A stretch of DNA of 64,000 nt. Origin: Streptomyces sp. YPW6 (lineage in GTDB: Bacteria > Actinomycetota > Actinomycetes > Streptomycetales > Streptomycetaceae). The DNA is taken from NCBI RefSeq assembly GCF_018866325.1, contig NZ_CP076457.1, positions 4,685,001-4,749,000 on the forward strand, given 5' to 3'. The notes beneath the pieces are model-generated. The model made no database searches and was not told the origin of the DNA. It saw nothing but the letters and a program-made list of their open reading frames with translations. The stretch's first letter is position 1, and the number at the start of each line of letters is the position of its first letter. A program made the translations under genes and the position numbers. This document shows, one piece after another, positions 45,197 through 55,459 of this stretch.

Positions 45197-47249
45197 GACC
45201 TTGCGGAGCGCGCCGGACGCGCCCACCGCGCCCCCCGCGCCGGACGTATCCGGGCTGGAGGAGTCCACCCGGCTGCTCGGGGAACTGCTGCGGGCGGCAC
45301 TGGCCCGGCACGCGGGGGCGGCGGTCACCGTCGCGCCGGACGTCCGGCCCCTCGGCGTACGGGACGCCTTCGCGGCGGACGGGCGGCAGCCCGGGGCCGG
45401 TGCCGTACCCGTGCGCCACTACGGGCGGCACGTCGTCATCGGTCCCCTGCCCCCTCCGTCCGGCCTTGCCCGGCGCCCCTGCGCCCGCTGTCTGGAGCGC
45501 CGCTGGCAGGCCGTGCGGTCCGTCGCCCTGCGCGAGGCGCTGGAGCTCGGTTCGGGGACCCGGGCGGCGGGCCCGTCCCCCTACGTCACCCCGTTCGCGG
45601 CCGAGGCCGTCGCCGGGGTGATCGCCGCCAGGCTGGCCGGCGGCGGACCGGACACCGGAGCCTTCCCCGCCGTCCACCTCGTCGACCTCCAGACCCTCGC
45701 CGTCCGCCACTACCCGCTCGTCCCCGACCCGGAGTGCCCCGGCTGCGGGCAGCCGGAACCCGACAGCGACGAGGCCGCCGCGATCACCCTGAAGCCCGCG
45801 CCGAAGCTGCGGTCCGGCGGCTTCCGGGTCCGGGACCTGCGGGACTACGAACTGCCCGTTGAGCCGTACGCCAACCCCGTCTGCGGGTCGCTCGGCCCCT
45901 CCGTCGTCCAGGACGTGTCCTCCACGTCCACCTCCGCCACCATCGGCTGCTTCTCCCTGCGCTCGGGACCGTATCTGCGCGAGACGTTCTGGGGCGGCCA
46001 CGCCGACACCTTCGCCGACAGTGTGCGCATCGGGGTGCTGGAGGGCCTGGAGCGGTACGCGGGCATGCGGCCCCGGGCCCGTCACGCCCAGGTGCACGCC
46101 TCCCTGGACGCCCTGCGCGCCGAGGGCCGGGCCGCAGTGGATCCGCGCGTCTGCGGCCTCTACTCCGACGCCTTCCACCGGACCAACCCCCGGGTGAGGC
46201 CCTTCACCCCGGACCGCGAGATCCCCTGGGTGCGCGGCTGGTCGCTCCGTGACTCCCGCACCGTCCTGGTTCCGGAGGTGCTCACGTACTACCACGCGCC
46301 TGGCCTGGAGAACCGGTTCGTGCAGGAGAGCTCCAACGGCTGTGCCTCCGGCGGCGCGTGGGAGGAGGCCGCCTACTTCGGGCTGATGGAGGTCGTCGAA
46401 CGGGACGCGTTCCTGCTCGCCTGGTACGGGCGGGCCGCGCTGCCCGAGATCGACCCGCGCACGAGCAGCCGCCCCGCCACCCGGCAGATGGTGGACCGGC
46501 TGGAGATGTACGGCTACGAGGCGCGGTTCTTCGACACCCGGATCACCTTCCCGATCCCCGTCGTCACCGGTGTCGCCGTCCGCCCCGACGGCGGGCCCGG
46601 CCGGATGTGCTTCGGCGCGGGGGCCGGGCTCGACCCGGAGGCGGCCCTCGCCGGAGCGCTCTGCGAGATCGCCACCGACGCCGTCAACCTCCAGGGCCGC
46701 ACGGAGCGGGACGAGCAGCGGCTGCGTGCCATGGCCACCGACTTCGCCAAGGTCGAGGCGCTCCATGACCACCCGTTGGCGTACGGCATCCCGGAGATGG
46801 GCGATCACGCGGACTTCCTGCTCGGTGCGCCGGGGAGCGTACGCCCGCCGACCCGCTCCTTCGACGACCTGTACGGGAGCGACCCCGCGAGGGGCAGCGG
46901 AAGCGGAGGCGGAAGCGGAAGGGGCAGGGGAGGAGGGAGCCGGGGCGGTGCGCATCCGGTGCTGCCGGTCTCCGACGATCTGTCGGAGGACCTCCGCCGG
47001 TGCGTGGACGCCGTGGCCGCCGCCGGGTTCGACGTGGTCGTCGTCGACCAGACCATGCCGGAGCAGCGGGATCTCGGGCTGAGGACGGTGAGCGTGATCG
47101 TGCCCGGACTGCTGCCGATCGACTTCGGCTGGACCCGTCAGCGCGCGCTGGGCATGCCCCGGCTCCGTACCGCCCTGCGCGAGGCGGGGCTGCGGACGGC
47201 GGACCTCACCGACGCGGATCTCAACCCGGCCCCGCACCCGTTCCCGTGA
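45186..47249 (+). CDS. YcaO-domain azoline cyclodehydratase (copy 1)
   Basis: 687 residues. The N-terminal part has CARC (about 99) and CPGC (about 184), a TOMM-type zinc pair. The YcaO domain carries the ATP-binding acid motifs GVLEGLERYAG (about 285) and EVVERDAFLLAWYGR (about 402), and ends in PHPFP. A Pro-rich C terminus of this kind is needed by azoline-forming YcaOs. It uses ATP to cyclise Cys/Ser/Thr side chains onto the preceding amide. A Gly/Ser/Arg repeat (about 567-588) lies in a variable loop. A second homologous YcaO is encoded at 56277. Confidence 0.93.
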   Translation: MAVETLRSAPDAPTAPPAPDVSGLEESTRLLGELLRAALARHAGAAVTVAPDVRPLGVRDAFAADGRQPGAGAVPVRHYGRHVVIGPLPPPSGLARRPCARCLERRWQAVRSVALREALELGSGTRAAGPSPYVTPFAAEAVAGVIAARLAGGGPDTGAFPAVHLVDLQTLAVRHYPLVPDPECPGCGQPEPDSDEAAAITLKPAPKLRSGGFRVRDLRDYELPVEPYANPVCGSLGPSVVQDVSSTSTSATIGCFSLRSGPYLRETFWGGHADTFADSVRIGVLEGLERYAGMRPRARHAQVHASLDALRAEGRAAVDPRVCGLYSDAFHRTNPRVRPFTPDREIPWVRGWSLRDSRTVLVPEVLTYYHAPGLENRFVQESSNGCASGGAWEEAAYFGLMEVVERDAFLLAWYGRAALPEIDPRTSSRPATRQMVDRLEMYGYEARFFDTRITFPIPVVTGVAVRPDGGPGRMCFGAGAGLDPEAALAGALCEIATDAVNLQGRTERDEQRLRAMATDFAKVEALHDHPLAYGIPEMGDHADFLLGAPGSVRPPTRSFDDLYGSDPARGSGSGGGSGRGRGGGSRGGAHPVLPVSDDLSEDLRRCVDAVAAAGFDVVVVDQTMPEQRDLGLRTVSVIVPGLLPIDFGWTRQRALGMPRLRTALREAGLRTADLTDADLNPAPHPFP

Positions 47250-47431
47250 CCGAACCCCTGACCGGCCCCCCGCCCGCGCCCGCGCCTGATCCTCCGCCCG
47301 GCCCCGCACTCGCGCCCGTGACCGATCCTCCGACCGGCCCCTCGCCCGCTCCCGCGCCCGTGCCCGACCCCCCGACCGATCCCATGACCGTCCTTCCCCT
47401 TCCCCCTCCTGCCGTGACCAAGGAGCCCGCC
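47250..47431 (+). repeat. Pro-rich low-complexity spacer before the SagB gene
   Basis: Tandem degenerate blocks of CCGACCGGCCCC and CCCGCGCCCGTGACCGATCC. The spacer is open in frame with the SagB gene and would code a Pro/Ala/Asp leader from a GTG at 47246. The ideal AAGGAG before the ATG at 47432 argues that translation starts there. Confidence 0.55.
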
Positions 47432-49018
47432 ATGGGATACGCCCATGAATACGCCGCCGCGATCATGCACCGCGGCCGGGTCCCCATGGACCCCGCCGAC
47501 TACGTACCGAACTGGCAGGACGGCCCGCGCAAGGCGAAGTACCACCCGGGCGCGGACGGCTTCCCGCTGCCCGACGCGCCCTATCCGGCCGGGGCGACGC
47601 TGGGCCGGGGGCTGTTCCCCGAAAGCGGCTCGGCGCACGGGGAGTTCGACCTCACCTCGCTCTCCGGCATGCTCCGCGACTCCTACGGTCTGACCGGCCG
47701 CCGCCTCGGCGTCCAGGCCAACACGGACCTGAACGCCCTGCCCTTCTACCCGCTGGCCAACTGGTCGCGCGGCTCCGCCTCCGGCGGCGGGCTCTATCCG
47801 GTCAGCATCCACTGGGTGTCCGGGCCGAGCGCCCCCGTACCGCCGGGGGTGCACTACTACTCCACCCGGCACCACACCATGCAACGGCTGCTGACGGGGG
47901 ATGTCTCCGGGCAGGTGCGCGAGGCGCTGGGCGACGGCGCCCCGGGGCCCGAGACCGATCAGTACCTGGTGCTCGGCATCAAGTACTGGCAGAACTCCTT
48001 CAAGTACAACAGCTTCTCCTTCCACGCCGTGTCCATGGACCTCGGAGCCTGTGTCCAGACCTGGCGGATGTGGGCGGCCGCCCGGGGCCTGGCCGTCGAA
48101 CCGGCCCTCTGGTTCGACGAGGAACGCCTGGCCGCCCTGCTCGGCGTGGACCCGGCGCAGGAGGGGATCTTCGCCGTCGTGCCGCTCAAGTGGGCCGATG
48201 CGCATGCGGGTTCGGGCCGGGGTGGTGCCATCGCGGACGTTTCCGTGCGGCGGGCGGACGTTGAGCGCTCCCGCACGGTCCTCACCTTCGACGCCCTGCT
48301 GCGCATGCAGGCGGCCACCTCCGCCAATGCCACCGCCCGCCCCGCCCCCGACGCCCTCGGACCCGCCGCGGCGCATCCCGTCGACCCGGAACTGCCGGAG
48401 GTCGTGCTGCCGGCGGCCCGGCCCCTGGACACCGACGTGCGCACCGCGCTGCGCGCCCGGCGCAGCAGCTTCGGCCGGTTCGACGCACAGAAGCCGGTCA
48501 CCGCCGAGCAGTTGGCCGCCTGCCTGGCCGCCGCCTCGGCCGGATCGCGGCTCGGCGGCGACACCGGAGACGCCCGGCTGGCGCGGACGTACGCGTTCGT
48601 GAGCCATGTCGAGGGCGTCGACCCCGGCGCGTACGTCTACGACCCCGGGCGGCGGAGCCTGCGCAGGGTGAAGGAGGGGCGGCCGGGGGAGTTCCTCCAG
48701 CGGAACTACTTCCTCGCCAACTACAACCTGGAGCAGGCGGGGGCCGTTCTCGTGCCGACCGTCCGCACCACCGCCGTCCTCGACGCCGTCGGAGACCGGG
48801 GATACCGGCTGGTCAACGCCACCGTCGGGGCCGTCGCCCAGTCCGTCTACACCGCCGCTGCGGCCGTGGAGCTCGGCTGCGGGGTCGCCCTCGGCTTCGA
48901 CAACATCTCCTACATCGAGGAGCTGGGGCTCGAAGGAACGGGCGAGGCACCCCTGTTGATCATGATGATCGGCAACGAGCGCCCCGCGCCGGCCGACTTC
49001 CGCTACGAGATCGCCTGA
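47432..49018 (+). CDS. SagB-type FMN dehydrogenase (azoline to azole)
   Basis: 528 residues, starting at MGYAHEYAAAIMHRGR after AAGGAGCCCGCC. Two nitroreductase-like halves are visible. The first has YPLANWSRGSASGGGLYPVSIHW (FMN/active-site region) and YNSFSFHAVSMDLGACVQTWRM, with the catalytic Lys/Tyr region of SagB nearby (IKYWQNSFKYN). The second has RRSSFGRFDAQKPVTAEQLAACL and LVNATVGAVAQSVYTAAAAVELGCG. It oxidises azolines to thiazoles and oxazoles. It is the third enzyme of the TOMM set, between YcaO and the dehydratase. Confidence 0.9.
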   Translation: MGYAHEYAAAIMHRGRVPMDPADYVPNWQDGPRKAKYHPGADGFPLPDAPYPAGATLGRGLFPESGSAHGEFDLTSLSGMLRDSYGLTGRRLGVQANTDLNALPFYPLANWSRGSASGGGLYPVSIHWVSGPSAPVPPGVHYYSTRHHTMQRLLTGDVSGQVREALGDGAPGPETDQYLVLGIKYWQNSFKYNSFSFHAVSMDLGACVQTWRMWAAARGLAVEPALWFDEERLAALLGVDPAQEGIFAVVPLKWADAHAGSGRGGAIADVSVRRADVERSRTVLTFDALLRMQAATSANATARPAPDALGPAAAHPVDPELPEVVLPAARPLDTDVRTALRARRSSFGRFDAQKPVTAEQLAACLAAASAGSRLGGDTGDARLARTYAFVSHVEGVDPGAYVYDPGRRSLRRVKEGRPGEFLQRNYFLANYNLEQAGAVLVPTVRTTAVLDAVGDRGYRLVNATVGAVAQSVYTAAAAVELGCGVALGFDNISYIEELGLEGTGEAPLLIMMIGNERPAPADFRYEIA

Positions 49019-49032
49019 GCGGGGACACGACG

Positions 49033-52000
49033 ATGACCGACACTCCGAACTCCCCTTCCCGTCCGCCCGCGTTCATGCTGCGCGTGGCCGGGCTCCCGAT
49101 CGACGAGGTCCGGTCCCTGCGCTGCCCCGACAGCCGGCGCTGGGCCGACGACGTCCTCGACACCACCGACCAGCTGGCCCTGCTCGCCGGGAAGGCCGCC
49201 GACCTGCTGCACGGGCTGATCGGCGGCAGCGACGACGAACCGCTGCGGCGCGCCCTGCTGAAGCTGCGCCGCGACGTCTTCAACAACCGGCTGCCGGACC
49301 CCGTCGCCGCCGAGGACGCCCTGACCCGGGTCCGCGCCCTCGACCCGGCCGCCGCGCGGGCCCTCGCCGACTGGCTGACCGGCCGGCGCGCCCTCGCCGG
49401 GAAGCGGGACGCGGGCGCGGCCCTGCTGGCGGACGAGACAGGTCGCACCCGCGCCGAGCTGGCCCGGATCGCGGGGCACGAGCGGCTGCGCAAAGGGCTG
49501 CTGCTCGCCTCGCCGGCCCTGGACGCCCAGCTCGACGCCTACCGCGCCAAGGCGTCCGGCCCCGGGGCGCGGCCGGACCGCAAGCAGCGCAAGATCGAAC
49601 GCTCGCTGCTCTCCTACGTGTACCGGACCGCGTGCAAGACCAGCCCCTTCTCCACCTTCACCGGCGTCGCCCCCGGAGTCCTCGCGGGGTCGGACGGGCT
49701 GCGTGTGCGGGTCGGGGAGGAATGGCGGACGCAGGCCCGGCTCAACGTCGTCGCGCTCGGCCGGATCGCCGACGCGGTGATCGCCGACCCGGTCCGCCGG
49801 GCCGATCTGCCGCTCGCCCTCGCCTCCGGCTGGGGGCGCGACGACGACCGGGTCCGCTATGTCCGGCGCTGGGTCACGGCGGGGGACGACGACACCGCCG
49901 TGACCTTCGACGCCGTGAAGGACCGGCTGTTCTTCCTGCGCCGCAGCGGCACCCTGGAACGGCTGCTCGGCCTGTTCGAGGAGCGCGGCACGATCCGCTA
50001 CGGCGAGCTGGCGGCCTGGCTGGAGCGGGACCGGGGAGCGGCACGAGAGGAGTGCGCGCAGTACCTCGGGGCGCTCCTGGACGTCGGCATGGTCCAGGTG
50101 CCGTGTCTGCGGACCGAGGTTCACGACACCGACCCGCTCCGTGCCTTCCAGGACGCGCTGCGCGGACTGGACCGCCCCTGGGCCGACCGGCTCGCGGACC
50201 GGCTGGAGGAACCCGCCGCCCACGCCGCCCGCTTCCCCGACGCGGCCCCGGACGAGCGGCGCGCCCTGCTGGAAGCCGTGCGGGCCGGGCTGCGGGCGGT
50301 GCAGGAGGAGGAGTTGGGGCTCGCGCGGGCGAAGGTCCCCCGGACGGTGCTGTACGAGGACGCGGCGGCGGGGGGCGCGCCGGCCGTGGGTGGCGCTGCG
50401 CAGGGCGACCCGGCCCATGGCGCCCCGGCGTCGGAAGGCGCGCCCTCGGGTGACCCGGCCTCCGGTGCTCCGGCCCTCGGGGACCCGGCCTTGGGTGCTC
50501 CGGCGTCGGACGGCGCGCCGTCGGGCGACCCGGCCCAAGGCGACCCGGCCTCGGGCGCCCCGGCCCTCGGGGCTCGGACGCGTGCGGCTCGCCGGGTGGC
50601 GCGGCCTCCGGCGCCCCGGCCTCGGGCAGCCCGGCCCAAGGCGCCCCGGCGTCGGGTTCCTCCCCCTCGGCCGACCCGGCTCCGGGTGGCGCGGGCTCGG
50701 AGGTCGCCCTGGATCCCGACGCCTGGCGGGAGCTGGCCGCCGGTCCGCTGGCGGCCGTGGAGCGGGTGCTGCCCGCCTTCGACCTCACCCTCCCACAGCG
50801 GATCACCTTCCAGGGCTTCTTCCTGGCGCGCTACGGACGCGGGGGCCGCTGCGACGACCTGCTGAAGCTGGTCCACGACTTCCACGAGGACTTCTTCGAC
50901 CAGTACCTGACGTTCACCGCCTCCCGCACCCCGTACGACGCCGACGGCGCCTACGTCCCGGAGGTCAACTGGCTCGGCCTGCCCCGGCTGCGGGCCCTCG
51001 ACGCCGCGCGCCGCACCTTCACCGCCCGGATGGCCGCACTGTGGGAGGCTGCGGAGCCGGGAGCGGCCGAGGTGCGGATCGACGACGCGTTCCTGGACGC
51101 GGTCTCCCGTGAACTCGACCTGCCACCCACCGACTTCGCCCCGATGAGCCACCACGTCCAGATCGCCGACCGCCCGGACGACCCGCTCGTCGTCCTCAAC
51201 CGGTCCTACGGCGGAGTCTCGTTCCCGTTCAGCCGGTTCACGCAGCTCTTCGACGGCCTCGGCGAACGGCTCCTCGCGAACACCGGGACGCTCGTGCCCG
51301 AAGGGGCGGTCCTCGCCGAGGTCACCGGCGGACCGGTCACCAGCAACCTCAACCTGCACGGCAGGCTGACCCCGTACGAGATCGTCTGCCCCGGCGAACG
51401 CGGCACCCTGGACGATGAGTTCAGGATCGAGCTGGACGACCTCCACCTCGTGCACGACCCCGCAGCCGACCGGCTCGCCCTGCGCTCGTCCCGCCTCGAC
51501 CGCGAAGTGATCCCCGTCTACCTCGGCTACCTCGTCCCCCTCGCCCTGCCCGAACTGCCCCGCACCCTGCTGCTCCTCTCCCCGACCTCGATGGCCCCGC
51601 TCAACGTGTGGGCGGGCGTCCCCGAGGGCGAGCCGAGCGGCGGGGTCACCGGGCGGCCCCGGGTGCGGCACGGCTCGCTCGTCCTGAGCCGGCGCAGCTG
51701 GAGCGCCCCGGCCACCGTCCTGCCGCTGCACCGGCCGGGCACGCCGGAGGACGGCTGGTTCCTGGACTGGCACGCCTTCCGGCGGACCCACGGCCTGCCC
51801 GACCGGGTCTTCGCGACCGTGTCGGACACCGGGGTCCGGGGCGCCACCGGGGCCAAACCGCAGTACCTCGACTTCGACAGCCCGCTGTCCCTGTCCGCCT
51901 TCGAGGCGCTGGTCAAGTCCCCGGACGCGCGCGTGGTGTTCCGGGAGATGCTGCCGGACGAGGACGCGCTGCCCACCGTCTCGGGCCCCGGCCGGCATGT

Positions 52001-52055
52001 CGCCGAACTGGCCGTGGAGACGGCCGTACCCGTCCGCAGGAGGACCACCTCATGA
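49033..52055 (+). CDS. LanB-type dehydratase, glutamylation domain (frameshifted in repeat linker)
   Basis: About 1007 residues when the frame is repaired. The N-terminal part (to about 440) carries the Lant_dehydr_N landmarks ERSLLSYVYRTACKTSPFSTFTG and WVTAGDDDTAVTFDAVKDRLFFLRR. An Ala/Gly/Pro/Asp repeat linker follows (about 450-555). The C-terminal part has QRITFQGFFLARYG, YGGVSFPFSRFTQLF and LYLGYLVPLALP-like ends. It would glutamylate Ser/Thr of the precursor using Glu-tRNA. The frame slips by -1 at GGGG 50569-50572; adding one G joins the two halves. The stop overlaps the start of the elimination-domain gene. Confidence 0.82.
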
Positions 52056-53104
52056 CGCCCCATCCGCCCGCCGTACCGGCCGCGCCCCTCACCGGCGCCT
52101 GGCAGGCCACCCACGTCTTCTACGCCGCCAACCCCCGCCCCTTCCTGCTGAACTGCGTCCGGCCGCTGGTGGCGGAACTGGAGGCGGACGGCCTGCTCGC
52201 CGGGTACTTCTTCATCAACTACTGGCTGGAGGGCCCTCACGTACGGCTGCGCCTGAAGCCGTCCTCGACCGCCGCCGAGCCGGAGGTGGCCCGCCGCACC
52301 GAGCGCGCCGTGGACGCGTTCCTGGCCGAGCGGCCGGCGCTGTACGAGGTCGACTCCGGGTTCCTCAACGACTTCTACAACACCCTCTTCGAGATCGAGT
52401 TCCCCGGCAGCGAGCGCGGCCACTACACGGACGAGCGGGGCCGGATGAACCTGCGCCCCAACAACTCCCGCCACCGGGAGCCGTACGAACCGGAGTTCGG
52501 GAAGTACGGCGGGCCCGCCGGGATCGAGCTGGCCGAGTGGCACTTCCGGCACTCCAGCGACCTGGTGATCGACGCCCTCGCCACCAAGAACCTCCACCTG
52601 CGCACCGTACTGCTGGGCACGGCCGCCCAGTTGATGATGGTGATGTCCTCCACCTTCCTGCCGGAGCGGGCGGAGCTGGCCCAGTACCTGGACGACTACT
52701 ACACGTTCTGGCACCGGGCGTTCCCCGGCACCGGCTTCATCGGCACCGAGGAGTACGACACCAACTACGCCCGGACGGCGGACGGGCTGCGGGACCGCTT
52801 CGCGCGCGTCCGGGCCGCCACGGCCCCGCCCGGGAGCGCCCGCTCGCTGCCCGGGTCCCTGGCGGGCTGGGCCGGGCACTGCGCCGAACTGCGCGACCGG
52901 GCACGGAAACTCGCCGTCGACGGGGACCTGGTCTTCCGCTCCTGGGACGGGGAGCGGGACGAGCGGGTCACCGACCCCGCGGTGGCCCTGCCCCTGCTGC
53001 TCTCCCCGTACATGCACATGACGAACAACCGGTTGCACGTCACCATCCGCGACGAGGCCTACCTCAGCCACGTCCTGGGGCGGGTCCTCCGGGAGTCCGC
53101 GTGA
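52052..53104 (+). CDS. Thiopeptide-type elimination-domain protein (SpaB_C)
   Basis: 350 residues, a free-standing SpaB_C/LanB C-terminal domain. It shows WQATHVFYAANPRPFLLNCVRPLV, FFINYWLEGPHVRLRLKP, the conserved region NNSRHREPYEPEFGKYGGPAG and LLLSPYMHMTNNRLHVTIRDE. It removes glutamate from glutamylated Ser/Thr to give dehydroalanine and dehydrobutyrine, completing the job of the upstream protein. Only one such protein is present; thiopeptide clusters need a second one for pyridine formation, so the product should be linear. ATGA overlap with the previous gene and GTGA overlap with the next. Confidence 0.9.
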   Translation: MTPHPPAVPAAPLTGAWQATHVFYAANPRPFLLNCVRPLVAELEADGLLAGYFFINYWLEGPHVRLRLKPSSTAAEPEVARRTERAVDAFLAERPALYEVDSGFLNDFYNTLFEIEFPGSERGHYTDERGRMNLRPNNSRHREPYEPEFGKYGGPAGIELAEWHFRHSSDLVIDALATKNLHLRTVLLGTAAQLMMVMSSTFLPERAELAQYLDDYYTFWHRAFPGTGFIGTEEYDTNYARTADGLRDRFARVRAATAPPGSARSLPGSLAGWAGHCAELRDRARKLAVDGDLVFRSWDGERDERVTDPAVALPLLLSPYMHMTNNRLHVTIRDEAYLSHVLGRVLRESA

Positions 53105-54318
53105 GCCCGGCCCCCGGTGCGCTCGCCGCCTACCGCCCCGCGCTGCGACCCCGTGTGCTGCTCAGCGGGCCGCTGCTGGACGGGGCCGCGACCGTCCACC
53201 TGATCAAGGACGCCGAGTCCGGGAACTCCTTCAAGGTGGGGGCCAAGGAGCACTTCCTCATCGCCCGCATGGACGGGGAGCGGAGCCTCGCGGAGATCGG
53301 TGAGGCGTACGCGGGGGAGTACGGGCGACGGCTGGCCGACGCCCACTGGCAACGGCTCCTGGCCCTGCTGGGGGCGAAGGGGCTGCTCTCCGGAGCCCCC
53401 GGACCGAAGTCGGCTTCCGCTTCCGCGCCGCCGAAGCCGGCTTCCGCTTCCGCGCCGCCGAAGCCTGCTCCCGCTTCCGCGCCGCCGAAGCCTGCTCCCG
53501 CCTCTGCGCCGCCGAAGCCTGCTCCCGCTTCCGCGCCGCCGGAGAAGCGCACCCTCCTGCGCGGCTCCCTCCCCCTGGTGGCCGACGCCGACGCCACCAC
53601 CGCCCGCCTCCACCGGGTCTGCGGCTTCCTGCTCGCGCCCGTGGTCCTGGTGCCGCTGCTGGGGCTGGTCCTCGCCATGGAGGCGGTGGTCGTCGCGCGC
53701 TCCGGTGACCTGCTGCTCGCGGTGAAAGGGCTGCTGACCAACCCCGTCCTGCTGACCGGCACGGCGGTCCTCCTCTGGGTGAGCACCGCCCTCCACGAGC
53801 TGGCGCACGGCGTGGTCGCGCGGCACCACGGCGGGCGGGTCGCCGAGATCGGGCTGCGGTGGCGGCTGCCCGCCGTCATCATGTACTGCACGGTCGACGA
53901 CTACCTCTACCTCGGCACCCGTCGGCACCGCATCGCCACGGCCGCCGCCGGCGCGGTGATGAACCTGGTCTTCCTGCTCCCGTTCTGCGCGCTGTGGCTG
54001 TTCGCCCCGCTCGACGACGCGACGCACGAGGCGTTCGCCGCCCTCCTGCTCCTCGGCAGCGTCCAGGCGTTCACGATGCTCGTGCCCCTGCCTCCGCTGG
54101 ACGGTTACAGGATCGCCTGCCAGCTCGCCGGAGCCACCGGCCTCGCCGCCTCCGCGGGCGGCTACCTGCGGCTCGCCCTGCGCCGCGCCCCGGAGGCGGC
54201 CGCCTACCCGCGCCGGGCCCGTATCGCCTACCCCGTCTACGCGGCGGTCACGGTCCTGGTCCTGGCCGCCGCCGCCGCGGCGGTCGTCGCGGGCGTCCAC
54301 CACCTGCTGACCGCCTGA
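53101..54318 (+). CDS. M50-type membrane metalloprotease with PqqD-like N terminus
   Basis: 405 residues from GTG overlapping the previous stop. Residues 1-95 resemble a PqqD-like/leader-recognition domain (SGNSFKVGAKEHFLIARMDGERSLAEIGEAY-type pattern). A linker of five nine-residue repeats (ASAPPKPAP-like, about 101-148) follows. The membrane part has five or six TM segments with the zinc site STALHELAHGVVARHHGG (HExxH near 232) and VPLPPLDGYR (LDG motif near 330). It may cleave the leader during or before export. The protease role is inferred from motifs and from the lack of another peptidase in the operon. Confidence 0.85.
   Translation: MSPAPGALAAYRPALRPRVLLSGPLLDGAATVHLIKDAESGNSFKVGAKEHFLIARMDGERSLAEIGEAYAGEYGRRLADAHWQRLLALLGAKGLLSGAPGPKSASASAPPKPASASAPPKPAPASAPPKPAPASAPPKPAPASAPPEKRTLLRGSLPLVADADATTARLHRVCGFLLAPVVLVPLLGLVLAMEAVVVARSGDLLLAVKGLLTNPVLLTGTAVLLWVSTALHELAHGVVARHHGGRVAEIGLRWRLPAVIMYCTVDDYLYLGTRRHRIATAAAGAVMNLVFLLPFCALWLFAPLDDATHEAFAALLLLGSVQAFTMLVPLPPLDGYRIACQLAGATGLAASAGGYLRLALRRAPEAAAYPRRARIAYPVYAAVTVLVLAAAAAAVVAGVHHLLTA
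53404..53544 (+). repeat. 27-bp minisatellite inside the M50 protease gene
   Basis: About five copies of a 27-bp unit (GCTTCCGCGCCGCCGAAGCC core) encode nine-residue Ala/Ser/Pro/Lys repeats that link the N-terminal domain to the membrane domain. Copies differ at a few positions, so they have partly diverged. Confidence 0.8.
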
Positions 54319-54361
54319 AGTCCCAATCCCGGGACCGCTGTTCCCCATCGAGGAGAGTTCC

Positions 54362-55438
54362 ATGACGTCCACCGCCCCCCGCCTCCCCCAGGACCCCCCG
54401 GCCGGGCCGTCCGCCGGTCCCGCCGTCGCCCTGACCGAGGTCCGCAAGACGTACGGGGCCACCCGGGCCGTCGACGGGGTCTCGCTGACCGTCGAGCGCG
54501 GGGAGTTCTTCGGGCTGCTCGGGCCCAACGGGGCGGGCAAGACGACCCTCGTCGAGATCATGGAGGGGCAGCGGCGGGCCGACTCCGGCACGGTGGCGGT
54601 CCTGGGGACGAGCCCCTGGCCGCGCAACACCGCCCTGCTGCCCCGGCTCGGTGTGCAGACCCAGGCCTCGGCGTTCTTCGTCCGGCTCACCGCCCGCGAG
54701 CACCTGGCCACCGTGGCCGCCCTCTACCGGTGCGACGCGGCGGCCGCCGAACGCACGCTCGCCTCCGTCGGCCTCACCGAGCAGGGCGACACCCGGGTCG
54801 ACGACCTCTCCGGCGGGCAGCGGCAGCGGCTCGCCATCGCCTCCGCCCTGGTCCACGACCCCGAACTGATCTTCCTGGACGAGCCGACCGCCGCCCTCGA
54901 CCCGCAGGCCCGCCGCTCGCTCTGGCAGGTCCTGCGCGACCTCAAGGGCCAGGGCCGCACCATCGTCTACACCACCCACCACCTGGACGAGGCCGAGGCG
55001 CTCTGCGACCGGGTCGCCATCATGGTCGCGGGCCGGGTCGCGGCGCTGGACAGCCCCGGCAGCCTGATCGCCGCCGCCGCCCCGACGACCCGGCTGCTGG
55101 TCCCGGCCGGCCGCCTCACGCCGGGACAGGCCCGCGCCATCGAGGACGTGGACCGGGTGACCGAGGAGGGCGGCTCGCTCGTGCTGGAGACCCTCGCCGC
55201 GGGCCGGGTCCTGGCCGCCGTCGACGCGATCACGGGGCTCCAGGGCGTACAGACCAGGACGGCGAGCCTGGAGGACGTGTACCTGGATCTCACCGGAACC
55301 GGAAGCGGCACCGAAACCGGGACCGTGGCCGAAACCGGCACCGGCACCGGCCCCGGCACCGGCACCGGAACAGGCACGGGCCCCGGCCCCGGCACGAGCG
55401 CCGGACCCGGATCCGGCCCCGGCGCCCCGCAGCCCTGA
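54362..55438 (+). CDS. ABC exporter ATP-binding protein (drug/peptide type)
   Basis: 358 residues. Walker A GPNGAGKTT, signature LSGGQRQRLAIASAL, Walker B LIFLDEPTAALDP and switch THHLDEAEALCDR are intact. The C-terminal accessory domain ends in a tail of Gly-Thr repeats (about the last 45 residues). With the permease downstream it forms a DrrAB-like exporter, likely for the mature peptide and self-protection. The ATG follows GAGGAGAGTTCC. Confidence 0.95.
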   Translation: MTSTAPRLPQDPPAGPSAGPAVALTEVRKTYGATRAVDGVSLTVERGEFFGLLGPNGAGKTTLVEIMEGQRRADSGTVAVLGTSPWPRNTALLPRLGVQTQASAFFVRLTAREHLATVAALYRCDAAAAERTLASVGLTEQGDTRVDDLSGGQRQRLAIASALVHDPELIFLDEPTAALDPQARRSLWQVLRDLKGQGRTIVYTTHHLDEAEALCDRVAIMVAGRVAALDSPGSLIAAAAPTTRLLVPAGRLTPGQARAIEDVDRVTEEGGSLVLETLAAGRVLAAVDAITGLQGVQTRTASLEDVYLDLTGTGSGTETGTVAETGTGTGPGTGTGTGTGPGPGTSAGPGSGPGAPQP

Positions 55439-55459
55439 CCCCGGCCGGTCGGCTTCACT

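Noticed and set aside
47246..47431. Pro-rich N-terminal extension of the SagB protein from a GTG
   Set aside because: AAGGAG immediately before the ATG at 47432 and the SagB family length favour the shorter protein; kept as a repeat feature instead.
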